64,000 nt of DNA from Sphingomonas nostoxanthinifaciens. Its GTDB lineage: Bacteria; Pseudomonadota; Alphaproteobacteria; Sphingomonadales; Sphingomonadaceae. The DNA is taken from the NCBI RefSeq assembly GCF_019930585.1, contig NZ_CP082839.1, positions 806,001 to 870,000 on the forward strand, written 5' to 3'. The notes beneath the pieces were generated by a model, which did no database searches, was not told the DNA's origin, and was given only the letters and a program-made list of their open reading frames with translations. The translations under genes were made by a program, and so were the position numbers. This document shows positions 44,015 through 54,775 of the stretch, piece after piece (the first letter of the stretch is position 1; the number at the start of each line of letters is the position of its first letter).

Positions 44015-44599
44015 ATGGGTCGGATCAGGATTGCGCTCGGCATTGCGGGGCTGGCCCTTTTGGCGGGTTGCGCGAGCTCGCCGGAAACGCGCGTCACGCG
44101 CTTCCACCTGAACGCGCCGATCGCCACCGGCCAGATCGCGGTCGAGCCGCTGGTGCCGTCCGACAAGGGCAGCGTCGAATTCCAATCCTATGCCGACATC
44201 GTCGGGCGCGAACTCGCGAAGCTTGGCTTCACCGAGGCGCCGGGCCTGCGCGCGTCGGAGCAGGTGGCGGTGATCTCGGTCGAGCGCGGGACGCGTGAAG
44301 CGATGCGTCGGTCGGGTCTGTCGATCGGCCTCGGCGGCGGCAGCTATGGGCGCGGCGGTGGGGTCGGGGGTGGCGTCACCGTACCGGTGGGCCACAGCAC
44401 CAACGAGATCGTCGTCACGAAGATGGTCGTGCAGATCAAGCGCCGCTCCGACGCGACGGTGATCTGGGAAGGCCGCGCCGAAACCGCGGCGCCGGTCGCC
44501 TCGGCCGATGCCCAGCCGACGGCGGCGGTCACGCGGCTCGCCGCGGCGCTGTTCAAGGGCTTTCCGGGCGTGTCGGGGGACACTATCACGGTCAAATGA
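44015..44599 (+). CDS. DUF4136-like lipoprotein
   Basis: The 194-residue protein has a lipobox LALLAGC, so it is a lipoprotein. The rest is a DUF4136-like domain with a central Gly-rich stretch ([16 protein letters not shown]). GGAG lies 6 nt before ATG 44015. The stop overlaps the next gene (ATGA). The function is unknown. Confidence 0.8.
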   Translation: MGRIRIALGIAGLALLAGCASSPETRVTRFHLNAPIATGQIAVEPLVPSDKGSVEFQSYADIVGRELAKLGFTEAPGLRASEQVAVISVERGTREAMRRSGLSIGLGGGSYGRGGGVGGGVTVPVGHSTNEIVVTKMVVQIKRRSDATVIWEGRAETAAPVASADAQPTAAVTRLAAALFKGFPGVSGDTITVK

Positions 44600-45714
44600 C
44601 GTCCCATATCTCCGCCGCGTTCGACAGCGGCAATATCCGGCTGGTTGCACAGGACGGTGATCGCTTCGATCTTGAGATCGTCAGGGATCACCAGTCCGAC
44701 TTCTACCAATGGTTTCATTTTCGCCTGACGGGTGCGCGCGACCGCGACGTCGAACTGCGCATCACCAACGCCGCCACCTCGGCCTATCCGCTGGGCTGGC
44801 CCGGCTATCGTACACGCTGGTCGACCGATCGCGACGATTGGCGGCTGGCCGACACGGCCTATGAGGACAAGGTGCTCGTCATCCGCCACCGGCCGGAGAG
44901 CGACAGCATCTGGTTCGCTTATTTCGCGCCTTATTCGATGGAGCGCCATCACGATCTGATCGCGACCATGGCGGCGCAACCGGGCGTGTCCTATCGCTCG
45001 CTCGGCCAGTCGCTCGACGGCCAGGAGATCGATTGCCTCACGCTCGGCGAGGGCAAGCTGCAGGTGTGGCTCTATGCCCGCCAGCATCCCGGCGAGAGCA
45101 TGGCCGAATGGTGGATGGAGGGCGCGCTCGAGCGGCTGGCCGACCTGTCCGATCCGGTCACGCGCGTGCTGCGGCGCGAGGCGACCTTCCACGTCGTGCC
45201 CAACATGAATCCCGACGGGTCGCGCCGGGGGCACCTGCGCACCAATGCGGCGGGCGTGAACCTCAACCGCGAATGGCATGCGCCGACGCCCGAGCGCAGC
45301 CCCGAAGTGCTGGGCGTGCGCGCGGCGATGGACGCGACTGGCGTCGATTTCGCGATGGACGTGCACGGCGACGAGGCGATCCCCTATGTGTTCATCGCCG
45401 GGTTCGAGGGGATTCCGAGCTGGACGGACCGGCAGGGCCAATTGTTCGCGCGCTTCCGCGAGACGCTCGCGCGGCGCTCGCCCGATTTCCAGGTGAAGCA
45501 TGGCTATGGCGTGGCCGGGCCCGGCGCGGCGAACCTTACCATGTCGACCAACCAGCTCGCCGAGCGCTTCGGCGCGGTGGCGATGACGCTGGAGATGCCG
45601 TTCAAGGACAATGACGACCTGCCCGATCCGGAGTTCGGCTGGTCGGCCGAGCGCTCGAAGCTGCTGGGTGCCGACTGCCTCGGCGCGCTGCACGAGATGA
45701 TCGGGGCGTTCTGA
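44596..45714 (+). CDS. M14-family zinc carboxypeptidase (cytosolic carboxypeptidase-like)
   Basis: The 372-residue protein has an N-terminal beta-rich domain ([21 protein letters not shown]) and an M14 domain with zinc ligands H-x-x-E in [15 protein letters not shown], a third His in [12 protein letters not shown], and catalytic Glu in MTLEMPFKD. This is the layout of cytosolic carboxypeptidase-like enzymes. There is no signal peptide. The start overlaps the lipoprotein gene by 4 nt. Confidence 0.92.
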   Translation: MTSHISAAFDSGNIRLVAQDGDRFDLEIVRDHQSDFYQWFHFRLTGARDRDVELRITNAATSAYPLGWPGYRTRWSTDRDDWRLADTAYEDKVLVIRHRPESDSIWFAYFAPYSMERHHDLIATMAAQPGVSYRSLGQSLDGQEIDCLTLGEGKLQVWLYARQHPGESMAEWWMEGALERLADLSDPVTRVLRREATFHVVPNMNPDGSRRGHLRTNAAGVNLNREWHAPTPERSPEVLGVRAAMDATGVDFAMDVHGDEAIPYVFIAGFEGIPSWTDRQGQLFARFRETLARRSPDFQVKHGYGVAGPGAANLTMSTNQLAERFGAVAMTLEMPFKDNDDLPDPEFGWSAERSKLLGADCLGALHEMIGAF

Positions 45715-45736
45715 TCGCCGTGAGCGTGCCGGCAGC

Positions 45737-46633
45737 GTGATCGTTCGCAACCGCCCGAGCTTCCGCGACGTCCTGTTCGCGACGCGCGGCTCGATCCTGC
45801 CGCGCATCCTGCGACCCTTGCTGTTCATCGTCGCCGCCTCGATCGTGGCGGTGGTCGTCGCGGGGGTTCGCCCGGGCCTCATGACCGGGCTGTCGGCGAT
45901 GCCGTTCACCCTCGTCGGCCTGTCGCTGTCGATCTTCATGAGCTTCCGCAATACCGCCTGCTACGATCGCTGGTGGGAAGGGCGGAAGCTGTGGGGGCAA
46001 CTCATCATCGCCAGCCGCGCCTTCGCGCGTCAGGTGTCGGCGCTGCCGTTGGCCGAGCGGGCACCGCTGCTTGAGGGGCTATGTGGCTTTGCTGCAGGCC
46101 TCGCGGCGAGCCTGCGCGAGGGTGACGAGGTTGCGGCGATCGAGCGTTACGCGCCGGCGGGCGACTGGGGCGGCACACCCAACCCGACCAATGCCGTGCT
46201 GTCGGCGGTCGGTGCCCGCTGCCTCGCCTTGATGGCATCGGGCGCGATCACGCCGATCCATTATTCGATCCTCGAAATCCAGCTGACCGAGCTCAGCCAT
46301 GTGCAGGGCGGATGCGAGCGCATCAAGGGGACGCCCGTGCCCTTCTCCTACTCGCTGCTGCTGCATCGCACTGCCTACGTCTTCTGCCTGCTCCTGCCGT
46401 TCGCGCTGGCGCCGGCATTGGGCTGGTGGACGCCGCTGCCGACCTTCCTCGTCAGCTATGCCTTCTTCGGATTGGATGCGCTCGGCGACGAGCTGGGCGA
46501 TCCGTTCGGCACCGACCAGAACGACCTGCCGCTCGACAGCATGGTGCGCACGATAGAACGCGAACTGCTCCATGCGGCGGGGCATGTCGACCTGCCGCCG
46601 GTCGCGTCGGCGCGGGATTTCGTCTTGCTTTGA
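45737..46633 (+). CDS. bestrophin-family membrane channel protein
   Basis: The 298-residue protein has several membrane segments (PLLFIVAASIVAVVVAGV, AYVFCLLLPFALAPALG, FLVSYAFFGLDALGDELGDPFG) and the family motif NTACYDRWWEGRKLWGQL. Bacterial bestrophins form pentameric anion or cation channels. GTG 45737 is the start; the FGTDQNDLPLD loop near the C-terminus is typical. Confidence 0.93.
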   Translation: MIVRNRPSFRDVLFATRGSILPRILRPLLFIVAASIVAVVVAGVRPGLMTGLSAMPFTLVGLSLSIFMSFRNTACYDRWWEGRKLWGQLIIASRAFARQVSALPLAERAPLLEGLCGFAAGLAASLREGDEVAAIERYAPAGDWGGTPNPTNAVLSAVGARCLALMASGAITPIHYSILEIQLTELSHVQGGCERIKGTPVPFSYSLLLHRTAYVFCLLLPFALAPALGWWTPLPTFLVSYAFFGLDALGDELGDPFGTDQNDLPLDSMVRTIERELLHAAGHVDLPPVASARDFVLL

Positions 46634-46649
46634 TGGTTCGTCGCGCCGC

Positions 46650-46668
46650 CGCCGGGATCATCCCGGCG
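46650..46668. terminator. hairpin between convergent bestrophin and icd genes
   Basis: A 9-bp inverted repeat CGCCGGGAT (46650-46658) / ATCCCGGCG (46660-46668), separated by a single base, lies between two stop codons. There is no T run. Confidence 0.45.
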
Positions 46669-46686
46669 ACGGCGCAGCCGTTGCGT

Positions 46687-47910
46687 TCAGGCCCAGGTGG
46701 CCATGGCGGCTTCGAGGTTGACGCGGATCTGTTCGAAGAACTGCTCGGTCGTCATCCACGCCTGATCGGGGCCGATCAGAATCGCGAGATCCTTGGTCAT
46801 GTGGCCGTTCTCGACCGTCTGGATGCAGACCTTCTCCAGCGTCTCGGCGAAGCGCGTCACGTCGGGTGTGCCGTCGAACTTGCCACGGAACTTGAGGCCG
46901 CCGGTCCATGCGAAGATCGACGCGATCGGGTTGGTCGAGGTCGCCTTGCCCTGCTGATGCTGGCGATAGTGGCGCGTGACGGTGCCGTGCGCGGCTTCCG
47001 CCTCGATCGTCTTGCCGTCGGGCGTCATCAGCACCGACGTCATCAGGCCGAGCGAACCGAAGCCCTGTGCCACCTGATCCGACTGCACGTCGCCGTCGTA
47101 ATTCTTGCAGGCCCAGACGAACTTGCCGCTCCACTTGAGCGCGCTCGCGACCATGTCGTCGATCAGGCGATGCTGATATTCGATGCCGGCGGCGGCGAAG
47201 CTTTCCTTGAAGCCCTTGGTGTCGAACACCTCCTGGAACAGGTCCATGAAGCGGCCGTCATACGCCTTGAGGATGGTATTCTTGGTCGAGAGGTAGAGCG
47301 GCCACTTGCGCTCCAGCGCATAGTTCATGCTGGCGCGGGCGAAGTCGCGGATCGAATCGTCGAGATTGTACATCGCCTGCGCGACGCCCGAGCTCTTGAA
47401 GTCGTACACTTCGCGGTCGATCGTCTCGCCATTCTCGCCTTCCCACACCAGGCGCAGCTTGCCCGGGCCGGGGACGAGGAAGTCGGTCGCACGATACTGG
47501 TCGCCGAAGGCGTGGCGGCCGACGACGATCGGGTCGGTCCAGCCGGGGATCAGGCGGGGCACGTTCTGGATCACGATCGGCTCGCGGAAGATCGTGCCGC
47601 CGAGGATGTTGCGGATCGTGCCGTTGGGCGACTTCCACATTTCCTTCAGGCCGAATTCCTCGACGCGGCCCTTGTCGGGGGTGATGGTCGCGCACTTCAC
47701 GCCGACGCCGTGCTTCTTGATCGCATTGGCGCTGTCGATCGTGATCTGGTCGTTCGTCTCGTCGCGCTTCTCGACGGAGAGATCGTAATATTCCAGCTCG
47801 ATGTCGAGATAGGGGAGGATCAGGCGCTCGCGGATCCATTGCCAGATGATGCGGGTCATCTCGTCGCCGTCGATTTCGACGACGGGGGTGTTGACCTTGA
47901 TCTTCGCCAT
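46687..47910 (-). CDS. icd: NADP-dependent isocitrate dehydrogenase
   Basis: The 407-residue protein has the NADP-IDH pattern of the eukaryotic-type subfamily: [54 protein letters not shown], and [10 protein letters not shown] followed by [28 protein letters not shown]. It makes 2-oxoglutarate, CO2 and NADPH in the TCA cycle. It is single and transcribed leftward. Confidence 0.97.
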   Translation of the reverse strand: MAKIKVNTPVVEIDGDEMTRIIWQWIRERLILPYLDIELEYYDLSVEKRDETNDQITIDSANAIKKHGVGVKCATITPDKGRVEEFGLKEMWKSPNGTIRNILGGTIFREPIVIQNVPRLIPGWTDPIVVGRHAFGDQYRATDFLVPGPGKLRLVWEGENGETIDREVYDFKSSGVAQAMYNLDDSIRDFARASMNYALERKWPLYLSTKNTILKAYDGRFMDLFQEVFDTKGFKESFAAAGIEYQHRLIDDMVASALKWSGKFVWACKNYDGDVQSDQVAQGFGSLGLMTSVLMTPDGKTIEAEAAHGTVTRHYRQHQQGKATSTNPIASIFAWTGGLKFRGKFDGTPDVTRFAETLEKVCIQTVENGHMTKDLAILIGPDQAWMTTEQFFEQIRVNLEAAMATWA

Positions 47911-48013
47911 GCGTGCCTGCCCAATCTGAATATGAGGAATGCCCGCGGCTCCTACGGCGGTGCGACCACGGATTCAACATTGAGGTGCGTGAGGCCCGCC
48001 CGTAGAAGGGGCA

Positions 48014-48745
48014 ATGGCATCACTTCAGTCCGATCCTCCCGGTACACCCAGCGCGGAGTGGCGTTGGCCCGCCGTGCATCCCGAAGGGCGCAAGTTCGTG
48101 GTGATCGCCGCGGCGATCGCTCTGGTCGCGTGGTGGCTCGCGCATCCGCTGGGCTGGATCATGCTGGGCATCACCATCTGGGTCGCAGCCTTCTTCCGCG
48201 ATCCGGTGCGCAGCGTGCCGCAGGGCAAGGGGCTGATCGTGGCGCCGGCCGACGGGCTGATCACGATGATCGTGCAGGTGCCGCCGCCGCGCGAGATGAC
48301 CGGCGAAGGCGGGCTCGATCCGGCGCCGTGCACGCGCGTCTCGATCTTCATGAGCGTGTTCGACGTGCACATCAATCGCAGCCCGATCGCCGGCACGATC
48401 GCGCGCGTCGTCTACATCTCCGGCAAGTTCCTGAACGCCAGCCTCGACAAAGCGAGCGAGGAGAATGAGCGCCAGCATTTCGTGGTCGAGGGCACCGACG
48501 GCACGCTCATCGGCTTCACCCAGATTGCCGGGCTGGTCGCGCGGCGGATCATGCCGTTCGTGAAGAATGGCGACATGGTCGCGGCCGGCCAGCGCGTCGG
48601 CCTGATCCGCTTCGGCAGCCGCGTCGACGTCTATCTGCCGGCCGGCGCCGCACCGAAGGTGGCATTGGGGCAGCGCTCGATCGCGGGCGAGACCGTATTG
48701 GCGCGGCTGGGCGATACGGAGTCGGCGATCGGCCTCCCGCTGTGA
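48014..48745 (+). CDS. psd: phosphatidylserine decarboxylase proenzyme
   Basis: The 243-residue protein is the short type. A membrane segment ([23 protein letters not shown]) is followed by [16 protein letters not shown] and the autocleavage site GS in [12 protein letters not shown], which yields the pyruvoyl group on Ser. It makes phosphatidylethanolamine at the inner membrane. Its product partner PssA follows after 22 bp. Confidence 0.95.
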   Translation: MASLQSDPPGTPSAEWRWPAVHPEGRKFVVIAAAIALVAWWLAHPLGWIMLGITIWVAAFFRDPVRSVPQGKGLIVAPADGLITMIVQVPPPREMTGEGGLDPAPCTRVSIFMSVFDVHINRSPIAGTIARVVYISGKFLNASLDKASEENERQHFVVEGTDGTLIGFTQIAGLVARRIMPFVKNGDMVAAGQRVGLIRFGSRVDVYLPAGAAPKVALGQRSIAGETVLARLGDTESAIGLPL

Positions 48746-48767
48746 TCGCTTCGGGATCGTATCGCGC

Positions 48768-49541
48768 ATGATCGAACCGCGTTCGCGCCGGCGGGGCATC
48801 CCGCTTCGCGCGGTGACCCCTAATGCGGTGACCGCGCTGGCGCTCTGCTTCGGGCTGACCGGCGTGCGCTTCGCCATCACCGAGGAGTGGGACAAAGCGG
48901 TCGGCGCGATCGTCATCGCTGGTGTTCTCGACGGGCTCGATGGCCGCATCGCACGGTTGCTGAAGGCGCAGAGCCGCTTCGGTGCCGAGCTCGATTCGCT
49001 GTCCGACGTGATCGCCTTCGGTGTCTCGCCGGCAGTGATCCTGTTCCTGTGGTCGCTGCATTACGTGCCCAAATATGGCTGGGTGATCGCGCTGGCCCAT
49101 GCGGTGTGCTGCGCGCTTCGCCTCGCGCGCTTCAACGCAACGCTGGATGCCGGCGACAATCCGCGCAAGGCGGCGGGCTATTTCAACGGCGTGCCCGCAC
49201 CCGCCGGTGCGGCGCTCGCGCTGCTGCCGCTGATCCTGTGGCTCGCGACCGATCAATGGCCGATACTACAGCTTACCTATGTGGTCGCGCCGTGGACGAT
49301 CATCGTCGCGCTGCTGATGATCTCGGACCTGCCGACCTACGGCTGGGGTTCGTTCCGGGTAAGGCGCGGCGTGCGCCTGCCGCTGCTCTTGCTCGTCGGG
49401 CTGGCGGGCGCTTCGCTGCTGACTGCGCCATGGGCCACGCTGAGCGGGCTGGTACTGATCTACGTCGTCGCCATTCCGCTGGCGATTCGCAGCTATGCGC
49501 GCGTCAAGCGGCAGCGCGTGTCGTTGAACTTTCCGAGCTGA
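48768..49541 (+). CDS. pssA: CDP-diacylglycerol-serine O-phosphatidyltransferase
   Basis: The 257-residue integral membrane protein has the CDP-alcohol phosphotransferase motif (D-G-x2-A-R...G-x3-D-x3-D) in DGLDGRIARLLKAQSRFGAELDSLSD. It makes phosphatidylserine for Psd. ATG 48768 gives the family start. The next gene on the opposite strand ends at 49504, so the 3' ends overlap by 38 bp. Confidence 0.95.
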   Translation: MIEPRSRRRGIPLRAVTPNAVTALALCFGLTGVRFAITEEWDKAVGAIVIAGVLDGLDGRIARLLKAQSRFGAELDSLSDVIAFGVSPAVILFLWSLHYVPKYGWVIALAHAVCCALRLARFNATLDAGDNPRKAAGYFNGVPAPAGAALALLPLILWLATDQWPILQLTYVVAPWTIIVALLMISDLPTYGWGSFRVRRGVRLPLLLLVGLAGASLLTAPWATLSGLVLIYVVAIPLAIRSYARVKRQRVSLNFPS

Positions 49542-49728
49542 TGCGAACGAAACGAGCACGACGCGCACCCATCACGCGGCGGGTGCGTGCCGGGAGGACG
49601 GGGAGCGACGGTGTCGCGCCGAGCGCGCGGCGGAGCGAGGCCCAGTCTTCGGTGAGGCTCCAGCCGATCACCAGCGTTGCGCCGGCGACCAGCATGAGAG
49701 AAAGCATAGTCGCAACTGTCTGAACCAT
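49504..49728 (-). CDS. small membrane protein, possibly SOS-induced
   Basis: The 74-residue protein has a hydrophobic N-terminal segment (VATMLSLMLVAGATLVIGWSL) and a basic C-terminal tail (RTRRVMGARRARFVRIS). ATG 49728 lies 77 bp from a LexA box set inside a promoter facing this gene (49,800-49,828). Small single-pass membrane proteins under LexA control act as cell-division inhibitors in alphaproteobacteria (SidA in Caulobacter). That role here is inference. The 3' end overlaps pssA by 38 bp. Confidence 0.6.
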   Translation of the reverse strand: MVQTVATMLSLMLVAGATLVIGWSLTEDWASLRRALGATPSLPVLPARTRRVMGARRARFVRISSESSTTRAAA

Positions 49729-49799
49729 AACATAATGCTCCGGTTACCGTCCGGTGTCGTAAACGTGACACCCTGAACGTGGTTGATACGACGACGTTC

Positions 49800-49828
49800 C
49801 ATATGTTCGCGTTATGTTCTGTTGTCAA
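49800..49828 (-). promoter_or_regulatory. LexA box inside a leftward promoter
   Basis: GTTC-GCGTTAT-GTTC (49805-49819) is an exact GTTC-N7-GTTC box. On the minus strand TTGACA (49823-49828) and CATATG (49800-49805) stand 17 nt apart with the box between them. LexA binding would block this promoter, which faces the small membrane protein gene. Confidence 0.75.
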
Positions 49829-49964
49829 GCGGCCGGGCTGCCTTGTTTTTTGGCGAAATGCTGATAAAGGCCCGCCCATTCCACATGCGGAGCATCATAC
49901 CGGAGCCGCGGGGTTCGCCCCCGGTCGCCGCTTCGCAGAGGTTCAACCGGGTAGGAGAAATACA

Positions 49965-50717
49965 ATGGCGGCTCGTCCCGTCTCCATGCAGCAGTTGCTC
50001 GATTCGGGCGCGCATTTCGGCCACCAGACGCACCGCTGGAACCCGAAGATGAAGCCTTACATCTTCGGCGAGCGCAACGGCGTCCATATCATCGACCTGT
50101 CGCAGACCGTGCCGCTGATGGCGCGCGCGCTCGACTTCATCGGCCAGACCGTCGCATCGGGCGGCAAGGTGCTGTTCGTCGGCACCAAGCGCCAGGCGCA
50201 GGAGCCGATCGCCGAGGCAGCGCGCTCGTCGGGCCAGCATTACGTCAACCATCGCTGGCTGGGCGGCATGCTCACCAACTGGAAGACGATCTCGGGCTCG
50301 ATCAAGCGCTACAAGGCGCTCGAGGAGCAGCTTTCGGGTGACACGCACGGCCTGACCAAGAAGGAAGTGCTGCAGCTGACGCGCGAGCGCGACAAGTTCG
50401 AGCAGTCGCTCGGCGGCATCCGCGACATGGGCGGCATTCCCGACATCATGTTCGTGATCGACGCGAACAAGGAAGAGCTGGCGATCAAGGAAGCCAACAC
50501 GCTCGGCATCCCGGTCGTCGCGATCCTCGATTCGAACGTCTCGCCCGACGGCATCGCCTTCCCGATCCCGGCGAACGACGATGCGTCGCGCGCGATCCGC
50601 CTGTATTGCGAGGCTGTGGCCGAGGCCGCGACGCGCGGCAGCGTCGCCAGCCGTCGCGACATGGGCGAGGATCTCGGCGCGTCCGAGGCTCCGCCGGCCG
50701 AGGAAGCGCTGGCGTAA
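49965..50717 (+). CDS. rpsB: 30S ribosomal protein S2
   Basis: The 250-residue S2 has [68 protein letters not shown] and [23 protein letters not shown] lies before ATG 49965. It heads the translation and cell-envelope run to fabZ. Confidence 0.98.
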   Translation: MAARPVSMQQLLDSGAHFGHQTHRWNPKMKPYIFGERNGVHIIDLSQTVPLMARALDFIGQTVASGGKVLFVGTKRQAQEPIAEAARSSGQHYVNHRWLGGMLTNWKTISGSIKRYKALEEQLSGDTHGLTKKEVLQLTRERDKFEQSLGGIRDMGGIPDIMFVIDANKEELAIKEANTLGIPVVAILDSNVSPDGIAFPIPANDDASRAIRLYCEAVAEAATRGSVASRRDMGEDLGASEAPPAEEALA

Positions 50718-50726
50718 TCATTCTGT

Positions 50727-50798
50727 CGTCATCCCGGCGCAGGCCGGGATCCAGTCCCGCGCTGTCGGATCTGGACCCCGGTCTGCGCCGGGGTGACG
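50727..50798. repeat. intergenic palindromic repeat between rpsB and tsf
   Basis: A long imperfect inverted repeat: left arm CGTCATCCCGGCGCAGGC...CCAG (50727-50754), right arm CTGGACCCCGGTCTGCGCC...GACG (50771-50798). As RNA it would form a strong stem between rpsB and tsf and could lower tsf expression or protect the rpsB message. Confidence 0.8.
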
Positions 50799-50820
50799 TA
50801 TCAACTTGGAGGACTGGACT

Positions 50821-51771
50821 ATGGCGGATATCACCGCTGCTGCCGTGAAGGACCTGCGCGAGCGCTCGGGCGCCGGCATGATGGACTGCAAGAAGGCGCT
50901 GACCGAGAATGGCGGCGACATGGAAGCCGCGATCGACTGGCTGCGCACCAAGGGCCTCGCCACCGCCGCCAAGAAGTCCGGCCGCACCGCGGCCGAGGGC
51001 CTCGTCGGCGTCACGGTCGAAGGCAAGACGGGTGCCGCGGTCGAGGTCAATTCCGAGACCGACTTCGTCGCCAAGAACGAGCAGTTCCAGGATTTCGTCC
51101 GCACCGTATCGAAGCTTGCGCTCACCACGGGCAACAGCATCGAGGCGCTTGCCGCCGCTCCCTATCCGGGCAGCGAGGGCAGCGTGCAGGACAAGCTGAC
51201 CGCGAACGTCGCCACCATCGGCGAGAACCAGCAGCTGCGCCGCGCGAAGGTCGTGTCGGTGAACGAGGGCGCGGTCGTGTCCTACGTCCACAATGCGGCC
51301 GGTGCCGGCATCGGCAAGATCGGCGTGCTGGTCGCGCTCGAGGGTTCGGCCCCGGTCGAGAAGATCGAGGCGCTCGGCAAGCAGCTGGCGATGCACATCG
51401 CCGCCGCTTTCCCGCAGGCGCTGAACGAGGAAGGTCTCGATGAGGCCCTCGTCGAGCGCGAGCGCGCGATCGCGATGGAAAAGGCTGCCGAGAGCGGCAA
51501 GCCGGCCAACATCATCGAGAAGATGGTCGAGGGCGCGGTCGCCAAGTTCCGCAAGGAAAATGCGCTCATCAGCCAGGTCTTCGTCATGGACAACAAGACG
51601 CAGATCAAGGACGTGATCGCGGCGGCGGCAAAGGAAGCCGGCGGCTCGATCGCGCTGACCGATTATGTGCGCTTCCAGCTGGGTGAAGGCATCCAGAAGG
51701 AAACGAGCGACTTCGCCGCCGAGGTCGCTGCCGCTTCGGGCGTTCCGCAGCAGCCGGCGCCCGTCAACTAA
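50821..51771 (+). CDS. tsf: translation elongation factor Ts
   Basis: The 316-residue EF-Ts has [31 protein letters not shown], and [14 protein letters not shown]. It recycles EF-Tu. ATG 50821 has GGAGG 10 nt upstream. Confidence 0.98.
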   Translation: MADITAAAVKDLRERSGAGMMDCKKALTENGGDMEAAIDWLRTKGLATAAKKSGRTAAEGLVGVTVEGKTGAAVEVNSETDFVAKNEQFQDFVRTVSKLALTTGNSIEALAAAPYPGSEGSVQDKLTANVATIGENQQLRRAKVVSVNEGAVVSYVHNAAGAGIGKIGVLVALEGSAPVEKIEALGKQLAMHIAAAFPQALNEEGLDEALVERERAIAMEKAAESGKPANIIEKMVEGAVAKFRKENALISQVFVMDNKTQIKDVIAAAAKEAGGSIALTDYVRFQLGEGIQKETSDFAAEVAAASGVPQQPAPVN

Positions 51772-51783
51772 GCGACACGCTTT

Positions 51784-51848
51784 CGTCGTCCCGGCGCGGG
51801 GAACGGTCGGCTCATCTGCTGAGTCGATCGTCCTCGCGCCGGGATGAT
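51784..51848. repeat. intergenic palindromic repeat between tsf and pyrH
   Basis: Inverted repeat of the same family: GTCGTCCCGGCGCGGGGA on the left and TCCTCGCGCCGGGATGAT on the right. Confidence 0.65.
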
Positions 51849-51949
51849 CCGTCTCTGGGGCAGGGCGACCGCATCGCCGCCCTTGGCACCGCGCACCCGC
51901 GCGACTAAGACCTGCCGACTTCAACAAGCCACGAGGACGTTCGAAGCGC

Positions 51950-52678
51950 ATGTCGCAGCCGCCCTTCAAACGCATCCTGCTGAAGCTGTCCGGCGAAGTG
52001 CTGATGGGGCAGGGCGGTCAGCCGCTGATCGATCCGGCCATGACGGCGCGCGTCGCCGGCGAGATTGCGGATGCACGCGGCCAGGGCTTCGAGCTGTGCA
52101 TCGTCGTCGGCGGGGGCAACATCTTCCGCGGCCTCTCTGCCGCTGCCAAGGGCTTCGAGCGGGCGAGCGCCGATTATATGGGCATGCTCGCGACGGTGAT
52201 GAACGCGCTGGCCGTCCAGAATGCGCTGGAGCAGATCGGCGTCGAGACGCGCGTCCAGTCCGCCATCCCGATGCCGACGGTGTGCGAGCCGTTCATCCGC
52301 CGCCGCGCCGAGCGCCACCTGGAAAAGGGCCGCGTCGTGATCTTCGCCGCCGGCACCGGCAATCCCTTCTTCACCACCGACACGGGCGCCGCCTTGCGCG
52401 CTGCCGAGATGAGCTGCGACGCGCTGTTCAAGGGTACGTCGGTCGACGGCGTCTACACCGCCGATCCGAAGAAGGATCCGACCGCCACCCGCTACGAAAC
52501 GGTTGGCTACAGCCAGGTGCTCGCCGCCGACCTGAAGGTGATGGACGCGAGCGCGGTGGCTTTGTGCCGCGACAATGACATTCCGATCGTGGTGTTCAAC
52601 ATTCGCGAGCAGGGCAACTTCGCCCATGTCCTCGCGGGTTCGGGCGTCGCCACGATCGTTCGCAACGAAAAGGAATAA
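51950..52678 (+). CDS. pyrH: UMP kinase
   Basis: The 242-residue bacterial UMP kinase has [44 protein letters not shown] and [16 protein letters not shown]. It phosphorylates UMP. It is separated from tsf by the repeat and precedes frr by 4 bp. Confidence 0.98.
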   Translation: MSQPPFKRILLKLSGEVLMGQGGQPLIDPAMTARVAGEIADARGQGFELCIVVGGGNIFRGLSAAAKGFERASADYMGMLATVMNALAVQNALEQIGVETRVQSAIPMPTVCEPFIRRRAERHLEKGRVVIFAAGTGNPFFTTDTGAALRAAEMSCDALFKGTSVDGVYTADPKKDPTATRYETVGYSQVLAADLKVMDASAVALCRDNDIPIVVFNIREQGNFAHVLAGSGVATIVRNEKE

Positions 52679-52682
52679 GCCG

Positions 52683-53243
52683 ATGGCGAACGCCTACAGC
52701 AAGGCCGATCTGGAGCGCCGCATGCATGGCGCGGTCGATGCGTTGAAGCACGATCTGCAAGGGCTGCGCACCGGTCGCGCCTCGACCAGCCTGCTCGATA
52801 CGGTGACGGTCGAAATCTACGGCTCCAGCATGCCGCTCAACCAGGCGGCGACCGTCAGCGCACCCGAATCGCGCATGTTGGCGGTGCAGGTGTGGGACAA
52901 GAGCAATGTCGGCCCGATCGACAAGGCGATCCGGTCGGCCGGTCTGGGCCTCAACCCGATCGTCGACGGCCAGAATCTGCGCATCCCGATCCCCGATCTG
53001 ACCGAGGAGCGGCGCAAGGAGCTGGCCAAGCTCGCCGGCCAATATGCCGAGAAGGCGCGCATCGCGGTGCGCAACGTGCGCCGCGACGGCATGGACGCGC
53101 TCAAGACCGACGAGAAGAAGAACGGCCTGTCCGAGGACGAGCGCAAGCGGCTCGAGACCGAGGTGCAGAAGCTGACCGACGCGACCATCGCCGATCTCGA
53201 CGCGCTGACGAGCGCGAAGGAAAAGGAAATCCTCGGCAAGTGA
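52683..53243 (+). CDS. frr: ribosome recycling factor
   Basis: The 186-residue RRF has [24 protein letters not shown], and [14 protein letters not shown] [32 protein letters not shown]. It splits post-termination ribosomes. The stop overlaps uppS (GTGA). Confidence 0.98.
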   Translation: MANAYSKADLERRMHGAVDALKHDLQGLRTGRASTSLLDTVTVEIYGSSMPLNQAATVSAPESRMLAVQVWDKSNVGPIDKAIRSAGLGLNPIVDGQNLRIPIPDLTEERRKELAKLAGQYAEKARIAVRNVRRDGMDALKTDEKKNGLSEDERKRLETEVQKLTDATIADLDALTSAKEKEILGK

Positions 53244-53986
53244 GCGGGCTGCCGTCCTCGGCGACGGTGCCGGACGGCGGCGGGGGTGCCCCGCTGCCGC
53301 GCCATGTCGCGATCATCATGGATGGCAATGGCCGCTGGGCGAAGCAGCGCCACCTGCCGCGCATCGCCGGCCACCGCGCCGGCGTCGATGCCGTTCGCCG
53401 CACGATTCGCGCTGCTGCCGAGATCGGTATCGAGGCGCTGACGCTCTACGCTTTCTCGTCCGAAAACTGGCGACGGCCCGAGGAAGAGGTCGCCGACCTG
53501 ATGGGTCTGCTGCGCTATTACATCAAGCGCGAGATCGCCGAGCTCGATCGCAACGGCGTGCGCCTCCAACTGATCGGCGACTGGCGCCGCTTCGCTCCGG
53601 ACATCGTCGCCGACCTTGAAGAGGCGTGCGCGCGCACCGCGGGCAATCGCCGCCTCGATGTCGCGGTCGCGCTCAATTATGGTGCGCAGGACGAACTGGT
53701 GCGTGCCGTGCGGGCGATCGCGACCGAGGCGCAGGCCGGCCTGCTCGATCCCGCCGCGATCGATCGCACGACGATCGAGGAGCGGCTCGATACGCGCGCG
53801 CTGCCGCCGCTCGATCTGCTGATCCGCACCTCGGGCGAGGAGCGGCTGTCCAATTTCCTGCTGTGGCAGGCGGCTTATGCCGAACTTATGTTCGTCGACA
53901 CCCTCTGGCCGGATTTCGACCGCGCTGCGCTGGAACGCGCGGTGGCCGAGTTCGCCCGGCGCGAACGGCGCTATGGCGGACGCTGA
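53240..53986 (+). CDS. uppS: isoprenyl (undecaprenyl) diphosphate synthase
   Basis: The 248-residue cis-prenyltransferase has [16 protein letters not shown] (catalytic Asp), [23 protein letters not shown], and [18 protein letters not shown]. It makes the lipid carrier for peptidoglycan. GTG 53240 is the start, with about 20 residues ahead of the conserved part. Confidence 0.97.
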   Translation: MSGLPSSATVPDGGGGAPLPRHVAIIMDGNGRWAKQRHLPRIAGHRAGVDAVRRTIRAAAEIGIEALTLYAFSSENWRRPEEEVADLMGLLRYYIKREIAELDRNGVRLQLIGDWRRFAPDIVADLEEACARTAGNRRLDVAVALNYGAQDELVRAVRAIATEAQAGLLDPAAIDRTTIEERLDTRALPPLDLLIRTSGEERLSNFLLWQAAYAELMFVDTLWPDFDRAALERAVAEFARRERRYGGR

Positions 53987-54773
53987 GATACAGGCCACGC
54001 CGAGCAAGCGAGGTTCCGATCTCGGGCGCCGTGCGGTCGTCGGTGTCGTGCTGGCGGCGGTCGCGCTGGGCGCGTTGTGGACCGGCGGTATCGTGTTGTG
54101 GATGCTCGCGACGATCGTCGCCCTCGTTGCGCTGATCGAATGGGGCGGGCTGGTCGGCGCCGATCGTTTGCGACTGGCGGGCGCGATCGTGATCCTCGCG
54201 GTGGCGATGGCCTATGCCATGCCGATGCTGTGGGATACCGATCGGTCGACCGTCTCGCTGCTGCTGATCGCCGCGCTGCTGTTCGCGCTGGCGCCCGGCT
54301 GCGCACCCACGGCGTGGGGGCTGGCCTATGCGGGGACGGCCTCGATCGGCCTGCTCTATCTGCGCGAATTGCCCAACGGCCTGATGCTCGCTTTGTGGAC
54401 CTTGGTGATCGTGTGGGCGACCGACATCGGCGCTTATTTCGCCGGCCGCGCGATCGGCGGGGCGAAGCTTGCGCCGTCGATCAGCCCGAACAAGACGTGG
54501 TCCGGCCTGATCGGTGGCATGGCCGCCGCGGCGATCGTGGGCGGGCTTGTCGCGGCGGGCGGCCGGCTGCCATTCGCGACGCTGTGGCTGGGTGCGCCAC
54601 TTGCAATCGTGGCGCAGGCGGGCGACCTGCTCGAAAGCTGGCTCAAGCGGCGCGCGGGCGTCAAGGATTCGGGGCGGCTGCTGCCGGGGCATGGCGGCGT
54701 TCTCGATCGGATCGACGGCGCGCTGCCGGTGCTGATCCTGGTCGCCGCCATCAACGCGAACGGGACTTTTTGA
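53973..54773 (+). CDS. cdsA: phosphatidate cytidylyltransferase
   Basis: The 266-residue integral membrane protein has the CdsA signature ISPNKTWSGLIGG and DSGRLLPGHGGVLDRIDG. It makes CDP-diacylglycerol, the precursor for PssA. It overlaps uppS by 14 nt. Confidence 0.96.
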   Translation: MADAEIQATPSKRGSDLGRRAVVGVVLAAVALGALWTGGIVLWMLATIVALVALIEWGGLVGADRLRLAGAIVILAVAMAYAMPMLWDTDRSTVSLLLIAALLFALAPGCAPTAWGLAYAGTASIGLLYLRELPNGLMLALWTLVIVWATDIGAYFAGRAIGGAKLAPSISPNKTWSGLIGGMAAAAIVGGLVAAGGRLPFATLWLGAPLAIVAQAGDLLESWLKRRAGVKDSGRLLPGHGGVLDRIDGALPVLILVAAINANGTF

Positions 54774-54775
54774 CG

